A stretch of DNA of 64,000 nucleotides, taken from contig NZ_CAJURR010000011.1 in the NCBI RefSeq assembly GCF_910589175.1, forward strand, positions 1-64,000. The letters are read 5' to 3'. The position numbers and the translations under genes were made by a program. This document shows, one piece after another, positions 16,373 to 24,513 of this stretch. Below the pieces are notes generated by a model. That model was not told where the DNA came from and ran no database searches. It saw only the letters and a list, made by a program, of their open reading frames with translations. The DNA comes from an uncultured Lactobacillus sp. (lineage in GTDB: Bacteria > Bacillota > Bacilli > Lactobacillales > Lactobacillaceae). Within the stretch, counting starts at the first letter, position 1; every line of letters begins with the position of its first letter.

Positions 16373-16400
16373 GGTGCTAATAAAAATGTAAGTAAAGTAA

Positions 16401-17735
16401 CTATTTGAATCCCATTTGCTTGCGTAGGACCGTGTAGATTGGTTCTCCGCCTAAGAGAGCTAGAATTAGATAGGCAATAAAGACACTCATAATCATTGGA
16501 AGAACTTGTTCTACTGTTCCAATCATTTCTGTCAGCAAAATAATTGCGGTAAATGGGGCTCGCAAAATTGCTCCGAGGTAGGCTGCCATAGAGACAACAA
16601 TGATATTAGTATAGTTGTCAGTGGGAATGAGTCCTAAGTGGATAAAGACAGTCGCAAAAATCGTCCCCATTAAAGCCCCTAAAACTAAAATCGGCATAAA
16701 AGTACCACCAGGGATAGAACTACAATAAGAAATCATAGAAAAAATTAGTCTTAGTAGAAAGAAGACAACTGGGATTAAAATCCATGAAAGCTGCCCTAGT
16801 TTTTCTTCTTGGATAATTAATGGATTGTGAAAGAGTGAATCGATTAAGTAATGTGATCCACCCAAAACATGCGGAAAGGCAAGACCAATCGGAATAACTA
16901 ATAAAAGTGGAACAATACTGTGGTATTGCATAGGAATAATTTTTAGCTTGCTGAAAAGCCATTTAGTATTTAAAAGAGAACGTTGATATCCGTATGCCAT
17001 TAGACCTGCTACAATTCCGACTGTAATTAAAGACCAGTAGGAGTGAACGGGTAATTTTTTAGCAATTGGAAGATAAAGACAGGGCCGCGTTCCAAAAAAT
17101 ATAATGGTAACTAAGTCAGCGGCAGCAGCGGCTCCTAAAGCACTGATACATTCTTTAGGTTTAAAAGAATGGGTAATGACTTCAACAAGAAAAAATACAC
17201 CTGCAAGTGGGGCTGAGACCGCTGCACTAAGGCCAGCCGCAATTCCAGCGCATTGAAGCAAGCGTCTATCTTCCTCACTGCATTCAAAAATGTTTTCTGC
17301 AAAACCTTGACCTACTAAAGCCCCCATTTGGATGCACGGTCCTTCTCGCCCAAGAAAAAGTCCCATCGAGCTTACTAAGAGGCCACCTACGAATTTTCGC
17401 CATAAGACGGGGAACCAGTCAACTTCGTGTTCTCCCATTAAGGTTGCTTCGACTTGAGGAATACCTGAACCAGATAAGTCTAATAAATATGGTTTAATAA
17501 TTTTGCTCACAAGGATACAGATAAAGAATGTAAAGATGGTATATAGGCTTATCCATTGGGGATGAGCGGCGAGATAGGGATAGAGAAAGTATAAAAAATG
17601 GATGCTTTTATCGATAACGAAACGGAAAATACTGACAATCATCCCTATAATTAATCCGATAATGATGCTTTGAACTAAAAGCTGGGGCACTCGGGTAGTG
17701 AAGGGGCGTCTAAGAAAATCTTTAGCAGACTTCAT
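16401..17735 (-). CDS. ClC-family chloride channel/transporter
   Basis: About 444 residues from MKSAKDFLRRPF (17735); longer starts at 17753 and 17801 are possible, but the latter begins upstream of a TACAAT-like -10. ClC signatures: GSGIPQVE (selectivity loop), GREGPCIQ with the gating Glu, and GGTFMPIL. About 10-12 membrane helices; no C-terminal CBS domains. Relatives exchange chloride for protons or pass fluoride, and help acid tolerance. The GREGP and GSGIP loops are of the chloride type rather than the fluoride type. Single gene. Confidence 0.85.
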   Translation of the reverse strand: MKSAKDFLRRPFTTRVPQLLVQSIIIGLIIGMIVSIFRFVIDKSIHFLYFLYPYLAAHPQWISLYTIFTFFICILVSKIIKPYLLDLSGSGIPQVEATLMGEHEVDWFPVLWRKFVGGLLVSSMGLFLGREGPCIQMGALVGQGFAENIFECSEEDRRLLQCAGIAAGLSAAVSAPLAGVFFLVEVITHSFKPKECISALGAAAAADLVTIIFFGTRPCLYLPIAKKLPVHSYWSLITVGIVAGLMAYGYQRSLLNTKWLFSKLKIIPMQYHSIVPLLLVIPIGLAFPHVLGGSHYLIDSLFHNPLIIQEEKLGQLSWILIPVVFFLLRLIFSMISYCSSIPGGTFMPILVLGALMGTIFATVFIHLGLIPTDNYTNIIVVSMAAYLGAILRAPFTAIILLTEMIGTVEQVLPMIMSVFIAYLILALLGGEPIYTVLRKQMGFK

Positions 17736-17990
17736 AATTGTGACTTCTTTCATGTATACGTTGTTAGGTTTATTGTATGCCGAAAGAAGAAAAGAAAACA
17801 AATAATAGCAGGGGAAGTACCACGAATTTTATATTCTTTTTGTAGAAGGTGGAGATCACCACATTTTTATATTTTGTAAAAGATATTTCAATCTTTGAAT
17901 TGATTGCTTTAAATTGTTGGCTTTTAGGTATCAGTAATATTTGAATTATTTATCAAGTTAGAGAAGAAAAGATTAATGAAATAAATTTAA

Positions 17991-18055
17991 GTCGTATTTG
18001 AAAATAAAATTCAAATACGACTTTTTTATAGATTTTAGTATTTTTAAATCATAAT
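17991..18055 (+). promoter_or_regulatory. Candidate Rgg3 box and promoter of the graspetide-like unit
   Basis: GTCGTATTTGAA (17991-18002), 7 bases, TTCAAATACGAC (18010-18021): a perfect 12-base dyad. After exactly 28 bases comes CATAAT (18050-18055) as -10. The first ORF starts 71 bases after the box. The same dyad, with one mismatch, occurs at 22233-22263. Because TTTTTT follows, it could also act as a terminator for upstream plus transcripts. Confidence 0.7.
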
Positions 18056-18092
18056 AATGACCATAAAGTTTAAAAATAGAAAGGAATAAGAT

Positions 18093-18137
18093 ATGTATTT
18101 ATTATTTTTACCACCATGGATAACCCCTTATAAATAA
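18093..18137 (+). CDS. 14-residue peptide MYLLFLPPWITPYK
   Basis: ATG with AAAGGA 6 bases upstream; the ORF ends TAA at 18135-18137. It is the first ORF after the Rgg-type promoter of the graspetide-like unit. The start is hydrophobic (YLLFL), which recalls leaderless Rgg/RopB signals, and the rest is Pro- and aromatic-rich. No signal sequence. Whether it is a pheromone, a product or a leader ORF cannot be decided. Confidence 0.5.
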   Translation: MYLLFLPPWITPYK

Positions 18138-18211
18138 TTAATGTAATAAAAGTAGAGAATAGTTTAAATAACGCATACTATGACTTATTTAAATACTGGG
18201 AGGTGAAAGAC

Positions 18212-18253
18212 ATGCATAGAGTCATTGTCTTTGGTAAAGGACGTTGTTGGTAA
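18212..18253 (+). CDS. 13-residue peptide MHRVIVFGKGRCW
   Basis: A strong site GGGAGGTGA lies 7 bases before ATG; the ORF ends TAA (18251-18253) and a TAG follows. Cationic with one Cys and a C-terminal Trp. Second small ORF of the unit that continues to the 50-residue precursor. I do not recognise it; the ribosome site is the main support. Confidence 0.5.
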   Translation: MHRVIVFGKGRCW

Positions 18254-18310
18254 TAGTTTGAACTTAATAAATGATTATTTTTAGTATTTATTAGACTTAG
18301 GAGAACACTA

Positions 18311-18343
18311 ATGTTTCCAAGAATTGAATGGCATAAGATTTAA
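18311..18343 (+). CDS. 10-residue peptide MFPRIEWHKI
   Basis: AGGAG 8 bases before ATG (TTAGGAGAACACTAATG), stop TAA at 18341-18343. Third tiny ORF before the 50-residue precursor and about 40 bases from it. No family recognised. Confidence 0.45.
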   Translation: MFPRIEWHKI

Positions 18344-18384
18344 TAGAATAAGTTAAGAGAATAAATATTTTAAAGGAGAAAAAA

Positions 18385-18537
18385 ATGGTAGAAAAAGTGA
18401 ATGTAAAAGAATTAGCAGATCAAGCTTTGCAAGGAAAAAAAGACTTATCTGATTCAAAAGGAATGACATTAACATATATTTATGATCCAGTCTCAGATCG
18501 ACTTGATAAAAATGATAAATTCGATGTAGGAAAATAA
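18385..18537 (+). CDS. 50-residue RiPP precursor, graspetide-like
   Basis: AAAGGAG 6-7 bases before ATG. The first 26 residues are a polar, helical-looking leader (KELADQALQGKKDLSD). The C-terminal part, from residue 27, holds Thr28, Thr30 and Ser37 together with Asp34, Asp38, Asp41, Asp44, Asp47 and Lys42/Lys45 (MTLTYIYDPVSDRLD, then KNDKFDVGK). Hydroxyl or Lys donors beside many acids are what ATP-grasp graspetide ligases join into ester or amide rings. An attenuator-like hairpin and then the ATP-grasp gene follow. It lacks the textbook TxxPSD-type core, so it may be an unlisted subtype. Confidence 0.7.
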   Translation: MVEKVNVKELADQALQGKKDLSDSKGMTLTYIYDPVSDRLDKNDKFDVGK

Positions 18538-18551
18538 TATTTATAGAATTT

Positions 18552-18584
18552 AAATGCTTGGATAAATAGTTCAAGCATTTTTAT
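18552..18584 (+). terminator. Intra-operon hairpin between precursor and ligase
   Basis: AAATGCTTG, 11 bases, CAAGCATTTTTATT. Likely lets precursor transcripts outnumber enzyme transcripts, as between mccA and mccB. Confidence 0.65.
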
Positions 18585-18612
18585 TATCAATTGAAATTAG
18601 GAGAATTATACA

Positions 18613-19689
18613 ATGACACCATTTCTATTAGAGCATAATTTAAGGAGAAGAGAATATACTCATAAAGAAATTGATAAAGATTTTAAGCATGCAATTTTGA
18701 GTAAATATGGAACTAATTATCACTTGAAGACTAAAAAGAAAATTATAATATTTTCGACTCAACTGGATACGGAAATGGACGAAATGGGAGTATATTTTCT
18801 ATCGCGAAATATTGATTATGATCGTATAAATAGTGAAGAAATTGCTCAGGGATATTTTTCTTTTAGTATCAACTATACTCAAGAAGCTCCAACCGTTGTT
18901 TTACAAGATAAACGTTCAAAAATAAATTATGACCTAGATAATTACGACTATATTTGGTTCAGACATTTTTCTGTCAACTGTACTAATAATGCAGTAAACA
19001 GCTATGAAAATGAATATAGGAAACAAGAGTGGATGTCTCTTTTTTCTTCAATTCCAATGTTATATAAAAATAAAGTTTTTATGCCTTCATATTCCGATGG
19101 TTTTTTAACAAAGCCTTATCAACTAAAACTGGCTCGTAAAGTAGGATTAAAAATTATTCCGACACTTATAAGTAATAATTATGAAGAAATTGATACTTTT
19201 ACGCAAAGAAATAGTGAAAATATTGTGAAAGCTATCTATCATCACATGTTCTTTACAGACCGCAATAATTTAGTAGAATTTAATACTAAAAATTTCATAC
19301 ATTTGGATAGTAAAGAGCAAGAAAATGTTTCTCAAGTTCCGGCAATTTATCAACCTAATTATTTAAATTCCACTTCTAAAGAAGTCAGAGTAACTGTATT
19401 TGGTGAAAAAATGATTGCATATTATTATCAGAATTATTTTGGTAAAGACTGGCATCCAAATCTACAAAAATTACGTGTTAAAAAAATAATTATTCCAAGT
19501 GATATAGAGAATAATATTATTAATTTTTTTAAATTGGCTAACATATCTTTTGGTACTGTAGATTTTATCATTCAGGACAAAACATGGTATTTTTTAGAAG
19601 TTAATGTAAATGGGGACTGGGCATGGTTAGAAAATTTAGCAGATACTAGTTTTTCAGATCTTTTGATAGAAACATTATTGGAGAGATAA
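18613..19689 (+). CDS. ATP-grasp ligase of the MvdD/graspetide-synthase type
   Basis: 358 residues. The order of blocks fits MvdC/MvdD-like ligases: YIWFRHF (about 115-121), TKPYQLKLARKVGLKIIPTLISN (from about 171), Lys in NIVKAIYHH, then the region EVRVTVFGEKMIAYYY (from about 256) and the metal-binding end FLEVNVNGDWAWLE (about 329-342). Such enzymes phosphorylate an acidic side chain of the precursor and close it onto Ser, Thr or Lys. The partner is probably the 50-residue peptide just upstream. AGGAG precedes ATG; the exporter follows after 4 bases. Confidence 0.8.
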   Translation: MTPFLLEHNLRRREYTHKEIDKDFKHAILSKYGTNYHLKTKKKIIIFSTQLDTEMDEMGVYFLSRNIDYDRINSEEIAQGYFSFSINYTQEAPTVVLQDKRSKINYDLDNYDYIWFRHFSVNCTNNAVNSYENEYRKQEWMSLFSSIPMLYKNKVFMPSYSDGFLTKPYQLKLARKVGLKIIPTLISNNYEEIDTFTQRNSENIVKAIYHHMFFTDRNNLVEFNTKNFIHLDSKEQENVSQVPAIYQPNYLNSTSKEVRVTVFGEKMIAYYYQNYFGKDWHPNLQKLRVKKIIIPSDIENNIINFFKLANISFGTVDFIIQDKTWYFLEVNVNGDWAWLENLADTSFSDLLIETLLER

Positions 19690-19693
19690 GATA

Positions 19694-21292
19694 ATGAAAA
19701 AATACATCTTAGAATTTAAATCGCAATTTATCTTTCTTACGCTTTTACTTACTCTAGTAGCTGGATTGGATGTATATGGTGCAGTAATTATTTCAAATGT
19801 AATTAATGCAATTATCAAACATCAACTTACGATTTTTTATCAGCAAATCGTAGTTTGGATTCTAGTTTGGGGTCTTATTATTATTATCCGGTACACTCTT
19901 TCAATTTCTGAAACTAAATTTGAGCAAGGGATAGCCAATAAAATTCGCGCTAATATTTTAGAAGCAATTTCAAACGAAAGTTATGAAAAGTATAATAATT
20001 CAGATAATAGCCGTTTTGTTTCGTGGATGAATAATGATACACAGCAGATTGTTGATAAAGGATTAACATATCTATACACTATTATTGAAGCAATAGCCTT
20101 GATAGGGTTGTCTCTGATTACACTTTGGACATATAGCATTTGGATTGTATTTGTTGCATTAATTTTAGCCATAATTACTTTATATCTTCCTCGATTACTG
20201 AACAATCGTTTAGCCCAAACTTCTCAAGCTTTAACTAAAGAAAATGAAAATTTTGTACAAGTAGCATCCGACTTACTTGGAAATTTTAATATGTTGTTTT
20301 CTTTTAATAGCCTCTCTCTTATGAGACACGATATAAATAATGAATCTAAAAAATTAAAAAACGCCTATGTTGCTCAAGCAAAAGTATACGGTGGAATTGC
20401 AGCTTTAGGTTTTATTAGTAATGTGATTTCTCAAATTAGCTTAACTGGGTTAGCAGGAATTTTAGCTTATAGAGGCATTATTACGATCGGAGCTATTTTT
20501 TCAATTAGTAATTTGACCAGCAATATTTTTAATAGTGTAGGTAATATGCCAAATTATTTAAGCTATATCAAGAGTACAGAACCCATTTTTGATAAATTTA
20601 AAAAGTTTATTGATGACAATCCGAAGGATGAAAAGAAAAATAAATTGATACCACAGACTCCATTTTTGGAAATTAAGAATGTAACTTTTCATTATCCTCG
20701 TACTAAAAATGATATCTTATGCAACTTTTCATATAGGTTTGAAAAAAATAGAAATTATCTTCTTGATGGTGACAGTGGGTGCGGAAAAAGTACTATTTTA
20801 AAGCTGTTAGCAGGATTTTATCCATCTTACAAAGGAAAGATACTGCTTAAAGGGCATAATTTAAACGAATATTCACAAGAGCAACTGCATAAAGATATTT
20901 TTTATTTAGATCAGCACCCGCAAGTGATTAAAGGAACAGTACGGACTAATCTTAATCTTACTGATCATTATTGTGATAGAGATTTACAGAGAGCATTAGA
21001 TCAGGTGCATTTAGAAAGTAGTAGTGAATTCTTGGATACTTATATTGAAAAAGGAGGAAGTAGCTTGTCTGGAGGGCAATTACAAAGACTAGCCTTAGCT
21101 CGAGCTGTTTTACGAAATTTTGAAATATTTTTAATGGATGAAGGAACGACTGGTGTAGAAAAAAAGATATCAATAGAGTTGGAGCAAATGTTATTAAAAG
21201 ATCCAAATAAAACAGTTATCGTGGTGAACCATAGTGAGTCTAAAGAAAATCTAAAAATGTTTGATGAGATAATTGAAGTCAAGAAATTTTAA
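19694..21292 (+). CDS. ABC exporter of the graspetide-like cluster
   Basis: 532 residues: about six membrane helices (residues 10-300), then a nucleotide-binding domain with GDSGCGKST (Walker A), LSGGQLQR (signature), IFLMDEG (Walker B) and VNHSES (switch His). There is no C39 protease domain, so any leader removal must be done by another enzyme. It begins 4 bases after the ligase, with GGAGAG overlapping the ligase end, so the two are translated together. It is a relative of the exporter at 11642. The substrate is likely the modified peptide (inference). A terminator follows at 21354. Confidence 0.85.
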   Translation: MKKYILEFKSQFIFLTLLLTLVAGLDVYGAVIISNVINAIIKHQLTIFYQQIVVWILVWGLIIIIRYTLSISETKFEQGIANKIRANILEAISNESYEKYNNSDNSRFVSWMNNDTQQIVDKGLTYLYTIIEAIALIGLSLITLWTYSIWIVFVALILAIITLYLPRLLNNRLAQTSQALTKENENFVQVASDLLGNFNMLFSFNSLSLMRHDINNESKKLKNAYVAQAKVYGGIAALGFISNVISQISLTGLAGILAYRGIITIGAIFSISNLTSNIFNSVGNMPNYLSYIKSTEPIFDKFKKFIDDNPKDEKKNKLIPQTPFLEIKNVTFHYPRTKNDILCNFSYRFEKNRNYLLDGDSGCGKSTILKLLAGFYPSYKGKILLKGHNLNEYSQEQLHKDIFYLDQHPQVIKGTVRTNLNLTDHYCDRDLQRALDQVHLESSSEFLDTYIEKGGSSLSGGQLQRLALARAVLRNFEIFLMDEGTTGVEKKISIELEQMLLKDPNKTVIVVNHSESKENLKMFDEIIEVKKF

Positions 21293-21353
21293 GTAAAAAG
21301 AAAATTTTATTTAAAGTTAGGTATTCTTAAGTATAAGAGATATAAAGTTTTTA

Positions 21354-21388
21354 TTCCTTAGTTGATGATTATCAATTAGGGATTTTTT
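21354..21388 (+). terminator. Terminator of the ligase-exporter unit
   Basis: TTCCTTAGTTGAT and ATCAATTAGGGATTTTTT, with G-U pairs. The rest of 21389-21623 shows no ORF or clear motif and is strongly AT-rich. Confidence 0.7.
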
Positions 21389-21623
21389 AATATCTTTAAT
21401 TTAATTTTCTTTGAGTGTATATCTGTATATAGTATTCATATTTGATAAACTTTCTTTAATAAAAATAAAGTTAAGATAATTTTAATTTTCTTTGTTTGCG
21501 TAAGACTTAAGACTCTATAGATTGTTTGGCTTTCTAATAAAAATAAGATTAAATACTCATAATTCATATTTCTATTATGTTTCTAGTATTAATATTTATA
21601 TGTCGGTTGATGAAAATAATAAG

Positions 21624-21678
21624 AAAAAGCACCTGACTTTGATAGTTAATAGATAGTTATCAAAGTTAGGTGCTTTTT
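21624..21678. terminator. Terminator of the minus-strand microprotein unit
   Basis: AAAAAGCACCTGACTTTGATAG and its complement ending GTGCTTTTT form a long bidirectional stem just 3' of the last minus ORF. Confidence 0.85.
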
Positions 21679-21717
21679 GTAGAAATTATTAATAGATTGT
21701 AATTTTAATTTTCTTTT

Positions 21718-21765
21718 TTACCACGTTCCAATAAATGGAGCAGGACCGATATGGTGAAGATTCAT
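21718..21765 (-). CDS. 15-residue peptide MNLHHIGPAPFIGTW
   Basis: AAGGAG lies 9 bases before ATG (21765); the stop TAA is 40 bases before a strong terminator. Rich in Gly, Pro and aromatics, with no charge except two His. It is the last ORF of a unit that seems to encode only very short peptides. No family recognised. Confidence 0.55.
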   Translation of the reverse strand: MNLHHIGPAPFIGTW

Positions 21766-21868
21766 ATTAATTTTCTCCTTAATACTGCATTAATTGCGTT
21801 AACCTTATAAATAAATGATTGTTTGTCTATGGCATATACTTATTATTAATATCTTCTCCCTATCGAAT

Positions 21869-21979
21869 TTACTTAAAAGGCTCGATTGTGTGTGGGAATA
21901 GTTTTCTCATATTGCTTATAACCCTCCTTTTCTTAACACTACAGTCCTTTAATAATAGATTATAGTGTAATAAGCTCAT
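21869..21979 (-). CDS. 36-residue basic peptide, with an internal 13-residue option
   Basis: AAGGAG 10 bases before ATG (21979) opens a 36-residue frame beginning MSLLHYNLLLKD. Inside it, AAAGGAGG about 12 bases before ATG 21910 would give MRKLFPHTIEPFK from the same frame and stop (TAA, 21871-21869). Which start is used cannot be told. The longer form is basic (KKRR in the middle). No family recognised. Confidence 0.45.
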   Translation of the reverse strand: MSLLHYNLLLKDCSVKKRRVISNMRKLFPHTIEPFK

Positions 21980-21980
21980 T

Positions 21981-22121
21981 TCATTTGTTCTCCTTCGGGA
22001 TAAAACTTTTAAATAAGGCTAGTACATCTTTTACGGGATCTTTACAGTATTTATTAGGTATCCATAAATATCTAGTATTAGAGCTTGTATCTCTATATTT
22101 GTTTTTTTTATATTTTTTCAT
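21981..22121 (-). CDS. 46-residue basic protein, function unknown
   Basis: ATG at 22121-22119 follows the MTHLGGIIVG stop by 4 bases, so translation may be coupled; no strong ribosome site of its own. The sequence is Lys-rich at the N-terminus (MKKYKKNKYRD), has one Cys (residue 26) and an amphipathic C-terminal half (VKDVLALFKSFIPKEN). It might be an immunity or accessory peptide, but nothing shows this. Confidence 0.5.
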   Translation of the reverse strand: MKKYKKNKYRDTSSNTRYLWIPNKYCKDPVKDVLALFKSFIPKENK

Positions 22122-22125
22122 TAGT

Positions 22126-22158
22126 TTAACCCACAATTATTCCACCTAAGTGTGTCAT
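22126..22158 (-). CDS. Decapeptide MTHLGGIIVG, candidate leaderless Rgg3 pheromone
   Basis: GGAGGA about 8 bases before ATG (22158-22156), stop TAA at 22128-22126. It is the first ORF after the Rgg3-type box, 74 bases from the box, and sits directly 3' of rgg3 on the same strand. This is the same arrangement as MVIVVKPTF with Rgg1. The GGIIVG end resembles the C-terminal hydrophobic signals of streptococcal SHP peptides, but there is no leader region. Signal role is inferred. Confidence 0.65.
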   Translation of the reverse strand: MTHLGGIIVG

Positions 22159-22198
22159 ATTTATTCCTCCAATTTGCATTACTTAAGTTTATGCTATT

Positions 22199-22263
22199 AG
22201 TATAGAGACTTTATAATACTAAAATTAAAATAGTCGTATTTGAATTTAATATTCACATACGAC
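22199..22263 (-). promoter_or_regulatory. Candidate Rgg3 box and promoter of the minus-strand microprotein unit
   Basis: Plus-strand reading: GTCGTATTTGAA (22233-22244), 7 bases, TTCACATACGAC (22252-22263), one mismatch from a perfect dyad. On minus, 28 bases then TATACT (22204-22199) as -10. The box begins 10 bases after the rgg3 stop. It may also work as the rgg3 terminator. Confidence 0.7.
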
Positions 22264-22273
22264 TATTTAAGTG

Positions 22274-23134
22274 TTATTTATATTTAATAAGAAGGTCTTC
22301 CAGAATTTTTCCGTATTGAATCATGCCAATACTGATTAAGAAATCTTTTATTTGGTTACTTTTGGTGTAATATTTATTATTTTTAGTTTGATGATAAAGA
22401 ATGATATTTTTGAAGAAATAGAAAGCCGATTTATAAAATACTAGTTCAGGTTTAATTTTTATTCTTTCTCCTTTTTCCAGAAAATAACCAGTATCGTTTT
22501 CTTTATTATTACTTAGAGAAAAAGCTAAGATATTCACTATTATAGCAAGTAAGGAGATTTGCATTTTAATATTAGAAGAATCAATGTATTGGCTAATTAT
22601 TTTTTTAGCAATTATTTTATTACTTTCTAAATCATAGAAGTACATGAAATTACAGAATAAAGTTACTTTATTTTCATTAAAATTAGGAATACTAAATATT
22701 TTATCTTTTATTTTATTTCTTAATTTTAAGTTAGGCTTTTCGGAAGGATCTTTCATTATTTCTATCCAGCCGTCTATTAGTAGAAGCTGTTCTTGTTTTT
22801 CTTTATTTGAAAGATTACTTTCATTTACGAGAGGTTTAAGATTCTTCACTTTATCAATATTATTTTCATAGTAGGCTTCAGACATCATATTATTAAAATC
22901 TTTTATTTGTTGATGGCGGAGATCGTCAGTTGAATGTAATCTACTAAAAAACTCCCATAAAGGGATAGTATTGTAATGAAGTAAGTCAATTAAACTATTT
23001 GCGGTAATGTGATGAATATTTTTTTCTACTTTAGAATAATAAGACTGACTCGTAATTAAACCATTGTTTGTAAATTCTTTTTGATTTTTACCTTGACTAA
23101 TTCGATATTCTTTTAGTAATTCACCAATTGTCAT
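22274..23134 (-). CDS. Rgg/GadR/MutR-family transcriptional regulator (Rgg3)
   Basis: 286 residues. N-terminal HTH (MTIGELLKEYRISQGKNQKE, then TSQSYYSKVEKNIHH) and a long helical C-terminal domain. It is more diverged than Rgg1 and Rgg2 in the C-terminal half, consistent with a different peptide. Its regulated boxes would be those at 17991 and 22233; a single half-box (TTCAAATACGAC, 23155-23166) lies 20 bases before its own start, which could give self-control. ATG has AGAGG upstream. Confidence 0.88.
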   Translation of the reverse strand: MTIGELLKEYRISQGKNQKEFTNNGLITSQSYYSKVEKNIHHITANSLIDLLHYNTIPLWEFFSRLHSTDDLRHQQIKDFNNMMSEAYYENNIDKVKNLKPLVNESNLSNKEKQEQLLLIDGWIEIMKDPSEKPNLKLRNKIKDKIFSIPNFNENKVTLFCNFMYFYDLESNKIIAKKIISQYIDSSNIKMQISLLAIIVNILAFSLSNNKENDTGYFLEKGERIKIKPELVFYKSAFYFFKNIILYHQTKNNKYYTKSNQIKDFLISIGMIQYGKILEDLLIKYK

Positions 23135-23154
23135 TATCTAATACCTCTTTAATA

Positions 23155-23166
23155 TTCAAATACGAC
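23155..23166 (-). promoter_or_regulatory. Half Rgg3 box in the rgg3 leader
   Basis: TTCAAATACGAC on plus, identical to the right half of the 17991-18021 dyad. No partner half at 7 bases. Position between promoter region and ribosome site suits weak autorepression. Confidence 0.45.
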
Positions 23167-23238
23167 TATTTTAAAAATAATTTTAATTCTCTGGTAACAT
23201 TAAATCAATATTAAATTATTTAGAGAGGATTAAATTAT

Positions 23239-24513
23239 ATGAACGTATTCTTGAAGAACAAAGATTACAGAAGATTTTCAGTTGCTAGTTTCTTATCTAG
23301 TGCTGGTGACATTCTTTTTTACTTAGCGTTTATGACTTATGCAAGTAAATTACAAAATTATTCTTTAGCTTTATCATTAATTGCAATCTCTGAATCATTA
23401 CCAAGATTATTCGATATCTTTGGTGGTTATTTAGCTGACAAAACAAGAAAGAAATTTAAGAACATCTTCGTAATGTCTCTAGTTAGATTTGCCCTCTATA
23501 GCTTAGTTGGGATATTGTTTGTTACTAATGTATCTCAATGGGGCTTAGTAATCGCAGTAGTAATTATTAACTTTATCTCTGATATGGCTGGTACTTATGC
23601 TGGAGGCTTGAGCGCTCCATTAATTGTTGATTTAGTTGGAGAAGATGAATTTGCGGAAGCCGAAGGCTTTACCAACGGTATTAGTCAAGTGATTACTACT
23701 GTGGCTCAATTTGTTGGATCAGGTCTCTTGCTTTTCTTATCTTACTCAAACTTAGCTTTCGTTAATGCATTTACCTTCTTAGCAGCTGGCTTGTTATATG
23801 CTAGTGTAGGCCTTCGTCATAAGAAAGATGATAAACCACTTGAGCCACAAGAAGTAAACGAACAAAAATTCTTAGCGACAATGAAGACTTCATATACTCA
23901 AATCAAGAAGGCGCCCGGCTTATTGTCAGTTGTTTTAGTAATTGCACTTCTTAACGGTGCATTAACTTCTATGGGTTCATTATTACCAATTATTATGGCT
24001 GGTAATCGTTCCACGATGATTATTTCTACTTACAGCTTTACTCTTGCAGTAATTGGTTTAGTAGTAAGTGTTGGTGCAATCTTAGGTAGTACTTTTGGAC
24101 CACAATTATTTAAAAAGCAATCTGTTTTCTTTATGGTTATTGCTGCCAATGTTTTAAGTGTAGCCACTACAGTTGCTGCAATGTTCGCTAACATTTTTGC
24201 AATTATGCCATTTTACTTCTTATTAGCTTTAGTAATAAGTACTGCTTCACTTAAAATGCAACAATGGTTAGTTACGACAATTGATCGTAAGATTTTAGCT
24301 TCAAGTGTAGGCTTACTTAATACAATTGTCATGGCGACTTCACCAGTAATGACTACAGTATTAACTACTATTTCAGGCTTAGGGGATGTTAGATATGCCT
24401 TATTTGCACTCTTAGCAGTTGAAATTATTATTTTGTTTGTCGCAGTTAAATTGAGTGTTAAGACTAAAGTAAACAAAGAGGAAGTTAAATCCGCTGTTGT
24501 AGTAAATAAATAG
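23239..24513 (+). CDS. MFS transporter
   Basis: 424 residues, 12 predicted membrane helices. The cytosolic loop between helices 2 and 3 reads GGYLADKTRKKFK (about 66-78), a usual MFS motif-A form. It resembles macrolide/multidrug-type efflux MFS proteins (SLLPIIMAGNRST mid-protein), but no substrate can be read from the sequence. It diverges from rgg3, yet no full box lies before it. GAGAGGATT is the ribosome site. Codon use looks like housekeeping genes rather than the neighbouring AT-rich island. Confidence 0.85.
   Translation: MNVFLKNKDYRRFSVASFLSSAGDILFYLAFMTYASKLQNYSLALSLIAISESLPRLFDIFGGYLADKTRKKFKNIFVMSLVRFALYSLVGILFVTNVSQWGLVIAVVIINFISDMAGTYAGGLSAPLIVDLVGEDEFAEAEGFTNGISQVITTVAQFVGSGLLLFLSYSNLAFVNAFTFLAAGLLYASVGLRHKKDDKPLEPQEVNEQKFLATMKTSYTQIKKAPGLLSVVLVIALLNGALTSMGSLLPIIMAGNRSTMIISTYSFTLAVIGLVVSVGAILGSTFGPQLFKKQSVFFMVIAANVLSVATTVAAMFANIFAIMPFYFLLALVISTASLKMQQWLVTTIDRKILASSVGLLNTIVMATSPVMTTVLTTISGLGDVRYALFALLAVEIIILFVAVKLSVKTKVNKEEVKSAVVVNK

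Noticed and set aside
17736..17990. Fluoride riboswitch near the ClC gene
   Set aside because: No recognisable fluoride-aptamer sequence, and the ClC loops are of the chloride type.
18353..18574. 73-codon minus ORF over the 50-residue precursor
   Set aside because: Shadow of the precursor and its AT-rich flanks; no ribosome site.
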